8,596 nucleotides of DNA from NCBI GenBank assembly GCA_947441875.1, contig CANEUR010000037.1, positions 1-8,596 on the forward strand. The letters run 5' to 3'. The stretch comes from Rickettsiales bacterium (lineage in GTDB: Bacteria > Pseudomonadota > Alphaproteobacteria > Rickettsiales > UBA1997). Numbering within the stretch: position 1 is the first letter of the stretch; each line of letters opens with the position of its first letter. The translations under genes and the position numbers were made by a program. The notes below the pieces were generated by a model. It did not search any database. It saw only the letters and a list, made by a program, of their open reading frames with translations, and was not told the DNA's origin. This document shows, piece by piece, positions 6,152 through 8,596 of the stretch.

Positions 6152-7366
6152 TTATAGTGTTTCAAAATGAGACAATATTTTTTGAGTTAACTCAAAAGCA
6201 AGCTGTTGTTTGCTGATTTTATCTAGCTTTATGTTTTCATTTGCAGTGACAAAAAAAGCACAAGTGTTGTTGGAACCAAAAATATTACCATTGTCAATAT
6301 TATTAGCAACAATTAAATTGCAGTTTTTAGCAATTAATTTTTGCTTGGCAAAATCAAGTAAGTTTTCGTTTTCTGCTGCAAAACCAATAACCATTTCGGG
6401 GCGATTTTTGGCTAAACCTACTGTTTGTAAAATATCTGGATTTTCTTCTAGATGTAAAGTTAAATTAGGTTGATGTTGTTTTTTAATTTTATGTGTAGTA
6501 GGGTTTTTTACTTTAAAATCGGCAACTGCAGCGCAGCCAATAAATATTGAGGTGTTGCTTAGATTTTGCATTACTAATTCTAGCATTTCTTGAGCGGTTG
6601 CGGTGTGAATTGCTGAAAAATAATGAGGTATTTCTTGACTTACATTGCCATAAATAAATAAAATTTCTGCTCCTAAAAAATGCAAAATATTGGCAATAGC
6701 TATTGCTTGTTTTCCAGAAGATTTGTTGCCGATAAACCTTACCGAGTCGATGTTTTCATGGGTGGAGCCAGCGGTGATGATGATTTTTTTACCAAGCAAG
6801 GCTTTTTGATAAAGGTTTTGTTTTGAGAGTTGTGAAATATCAAAAAAACTAGTGATAGCCTGATAAATTTCGCTAGGTTCCCACATTTTGCCAGTGCCAT
6901 ATTCTTGACAAGCTAGCAAGCCAATTTTTGGAGGTAAAAAATGTAATAAATTATTTTGCTGTAAAAAAGTTAAGTTTTTTTGAGTGGCTGGATTGTTCCA
7001 CATAGCGGTATTCATTGCTGGGGCAATAATTACAGGTGTTTGGTTGGCAAGCATAGTTGCCGATGCTAAATCGTTTGCAAAGCCATTAGCCATTTTAGCT
7101 AAAAAATCGGCGGTAGCAGGAGCTATAACCACTAAATTTGCTTCTCTGCTAAGCTTGATATGTTCTATGCCATTATCACTAAAAAGTTGAGTATAAACTT
7201 TTTGTGTTGTAATGCTTTTTACTAAAAGTGGGGTGATAAATTGGGTGGCAGAATCGGTAAGAATAACCTCAACAAAATAATTTTGTTTTTGTAATAAACG
7301 AATCAGCTCTAAGCTTTTATAGCAAGAAATACCGCCACTAATAATAAGTAAAATTTTGTTTATCAT
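6152..7366 (-). CDS. coaBC: Bifunctional phosphopantothenoylcysteine decarboxylase / phosphopantothenate--cysteine ligase
   Basis: This bifunctional enzyme (also called Dfp) makes 4'-phosphopantetheine in CoA synthesis. CoaB joins phosphopantothenate to cysteine using CTP, and the FMN-dependent CoaC then decarboxylates the product. The 404 residues match the family length. The CoaC part shows SGGISCYKSLELIR (10-23), catalytic H69 in IEHIKLS, PAMN (116-119), and C153 in the substrate clamp ACQEYGTGKM. The CoaB part begins near 193 with KIIITAGSTHENIDSVRFIGNKSSGK, where N214 matches E. coli Asn210. AAVADFKV (279-286), KIKK (293-296) and NPDIL (309-313) follow, with a closing VIGFAAE (326-332). 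The usual GPT of CoaB is GST here. ATG 7366 is preferred over 7399 because it starts directly at the Rossmann-like strand and forms an ATGA overlap with the upstream gene. Confidence 0.95.
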   Translation of the reverse strand: MINKILLIISGGISCYKSLELIRLLQKQNYFVEVILTDSATQFITPLLVKSITTQKVYTQLFSDNGIEHIKLSREANLVVIAPATADFLAKMANGFANDLASATMLANQTPVIIAPAMNTAMWNNPATQKNLTFLQQNNLLHFLPPKIGLLACQEYGTGKMWEPSEIYQAITSFFDISQLSKQNLYQKALLGKKIIITAGSTHENIDSVRFIGNKSSGKQAIAIANILHFLGAEILFIYGNVSQEIPHYFSAIHTATAQEMLELVMQNLSNTSIFIGCAAVADFKVKNPTTHKIKKQHQPNLTLHLEENPDILQTVGLAKNRPEMVIGFAAENENLLDFAKQKLIAKNCNLIVANNIDNGNIFGSNNTCAFFVTANENIKLDKISKQQLAFELTQKILSHFETL

Positions 7367-7845
7367 GTTTGTTCTTTTTTGTTTATAGCAGTGAGCCACC
7401 TGCTTCTGGCTCTTATTTTGCGAGTATCAACCGACCCTTTGATTTTTAATCCTCTATCTCTCATGCTTAAACCATTTTGCCAAGTTCTGTTGATTTCTGG
7501 TTTGGTTTTTGGTTTAGCGCGTTGTAACGTATTATTAAGTAGGTTTTTTTTTCTTGCCAAAGCTCTTTCTCGAGTAGAGCTGACAATTTTTTGTCGGTTA
7601 ACTTCTTGCAATCTTCGATGATGCATAATAATATTATCAACAAACCATCTTCTTTTGCGATTGATTAATTTTCGTTGTTGAGCTCTAGAAAGACCCCTTT
7701 TTCTTTTGGTGCCTTTTAATAATCTACGTATAACATGCTCAAAGCCATGAATAACTAAATCTTGCAATAAAGTTGGTTGTAAAGCAAGAAGAGATGTTTT
7801 GCCTAGGGCAAGATTAATACCTGTGTGTAGAAGAAAAAAAGACAA
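7363..7845 (-). CDS. Unrecognised strongly basic protein, start uncertain
   Basis: I do not recognise this product. The frame is open for 160 codons from a TTG at 7845; the nearest in-frame stop upstream is at about 7867-7869, and the first in-frame ATG comes only at residue 74. A TTG start, or a lost N-terminus, must therefore be assumed. The product has about 40 Lys/Arg against 9 Asp/Glu. Arginine (23) outnumbers lysine (17), the reverse of its neighbours in this AT-rich DNA. Clusters include KGTKRKRGLSRAQQRK (44-59), INRKRRWF (61-68) and TRKIRARSRW (141-150). This suggests nucleic-acid or ribosome binding (inference only). There is no membrane helix; residues 1-35 are moderately hydrophobic. 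The stop overlaps the coaBC start (ATGA), and argB ends 21 nt upstream, so co-transcription is likely. Confidence 0.55.
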   Translation of the reverse strand: MSFFLLHTGINLALGKTSLLALQPTLLQDLVIHGFEHVIRRLLKGTKRKRGLSRAQQRKLINRKRRWFVDNIIMHHRRLQEVNRQKIVSSTRERALARKKNLLNNTLQRAKPKTKPEINRTWQNGLSMRDRGLKIKGSVDTRKIRARSRWLTAINKKEQT

Positions 7846-7866
7846 CTTAGCAAAGTATAAGATTTT

Positions 7867-8596
7867 TTAAATTAACATTGTTCCAACGCCACTTTCGGTG
7901 AAAATTTCCATTAATAAAATATTGTCAATTGCACCGTTTAAAATATGGGCATAAGAAACATTTTTTTCGATGGCATTAATGCAGGTTTCGATTTTAGGAA
8001 TCATACCGCCAGTAATTATGCCATCTTTTATCATTTGTTTGGCCGTGGCAATGTTTAAATGGCTTACTAATTGACCGTTTGGCAACAATACCCCATCGAC
8101 ATCAGAAAGTATAATGAGTTTTGAAGCATGAAGTGCCGAAGCAATTGCTCCAGCTACAGTATCGGCATTAATGTTAAAAGTTTCGCCGTTATCACCAACT
8201 CCAATTGGAGCGATTACAGGAATTATATCGGATTCTTCAAATAAAGTAAACATAGCAGGATCAACAAAATAAGGTTCTCCGACATAACCTAAATTTAAAA
8301 TTTTTTCAATGTTGGAGTGGGGATCTTTTTTGGTTTTGGTGGCTTTTTTTGCTTTAATAAAATTACAATCTTTACCGCAAATACCAATTGCTTTGCCTGA
8401 TGCTTGATTAATTTCAGAAACAATTGCTTTGTTTATGGAGCCAGCTAAAACCATTTCAACTATATCAACAGTATCGGCATCGGTTACTCTTAAGCCGTCA
8501 ATAAAAGTTGATTTCATGTTGAGTTTTTCAAGCATTTGCCCAATTTGTGGACCGCCACCATGTACTACAATTGGATTTATGCCAATTTGTTTTAAA
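7867..8596 (-). CDS. argB: Acetylglutamate kinase, 5' end outside the window
   Basis: ArgB phosphorylates N-acetyl-L-glutamate, the second step of arginine/ornithine synthesis, in the cytoplasm. The frame is open through the right edge of the window, so a start at the internal ATG 8535 would be wrong. The 242 visible residues begin within the family at LKQIGINPIVVHGGGPQIG, the glycine-rich phosphate-binding loop. GLRVTD (34-39) gives the substrate-binding arginine. GVGDNGETFNINADTVAGAIA follows, then LSDVDGVL, IITGGMIPKI with the phosphate-binding lysine, and HILNGA. ESGVGTMLI at the C-terminus is the typical family end. Roughly the first 50-60 residues, including the N-terminal KxGG strand, are missing from view. 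Presence of argB suggests at least partial ornithine/arginine synthesis, unlike Rickettsia proper. The 3' neighbour starts 21 nt downstream. Confidence 0.93.
   Translation of the reverse strand, partial: LKQIGINPIVVHGGGPQIGQMLEKLNMKSTFIDGLRVTDADTVDIVEMVLAGSINKAIVSEINQASGKAIGICGKDCNFIKAKKATKTKKDPHSNIEKILNLGYVGEPYFVDPAMFTLFEESDIIPVIAPIGVGDNGETFNINADTVAGAIASALHASKLIILSDVDGVLLPNGQLVSHLNIATAKQMIKDGIITGGMIPKIETCINAIEKNVSYAHILNGAIDNILLMEIFTESGVGTMLI

Noticed and set aside
6210..6473. Plus-strand open frame of 87 codons, and a similar one at 6984-7190
   Set aside because: Both are antisense shadows inside coaBC, whose motifs are unmistakable on the other strand.
7379..7621. Plus-strand open frame of 80 codons
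   Set aside because: It lies antisense inside the basic-protein frame, which has operon-like spacing to coaBC. The plus-strand product shows no family features.

Overview
This is an AT-rich window (roughly 30% G+C by eye) in which every supported gene lies on the minus strand. The genes are packed tightly, with repeated start/stop overlaps and few Shine-Dalgarno-like sites. That style, together with a DUF2610-type protein and a ddl-ftsQ pair, points to an alphaproteobacterium of the Rickettsiales type or a close relative. Retention of argB, coaBC and panE would make it metabolically richer than classic Rickettsia. The taxonomic placement is inference from gene content only.

In transcription order (right to left), the window starts inside argB (N-acetylglutamate kinase, 5' end off the window). 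Next comes an unrecognised, strongly basic protein with no ATG start, which overlaps coaBC (Dfp, CoA synthesis) by an ATGA. Then follow a small DUF2610-like protein, ddl (D-Ala-D-Ala ligase) and ftsQ (divisome). The five genes from the basic protein to ftsQ have gaps or overlaps of at most 11 nt and look like one transcription unit.

After ftsQ there is a 165-nt AT-rich spacer with a plausible minus-strand promoter, where related genomes usually continue into ftsA. Instead there is a broken helicase-nuclease gene. Its N-terminal half carries a DUF4011-like region and an intact Walker A motif. It runs straight into the C-terminal Vsr-like (MTES_1575-type) nuclease domain in a different frame. 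The bulk of the helicase has been deleted. Full-length relatives belong to a family that includes antiphage defence proteins, so this looks like a defence-gene relic.

Downstream, after a 41-nt spacer, a second compact cluster runs to the left edge: a small three-helix membrane protein, panE (ketopantoate reductase), a secreted cysteine-containing protein of unknown function, and the N-terminus of a TauE/SafE (DsbD_2-like) membrane protein cut by the window edge. All junctions here overlap by 4 to 23 nt. PanE and CoaBC are consecutive-pathway enzymes (pantoate supply and CoA assembly), although they lie in separate clusters. I found no RNA genes, CRISPR arrays, IS elements or convincing strong terminators. 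I see no intact novel system. The defence-gene relic and two unrecognised proteins are the parts most worth a second look.
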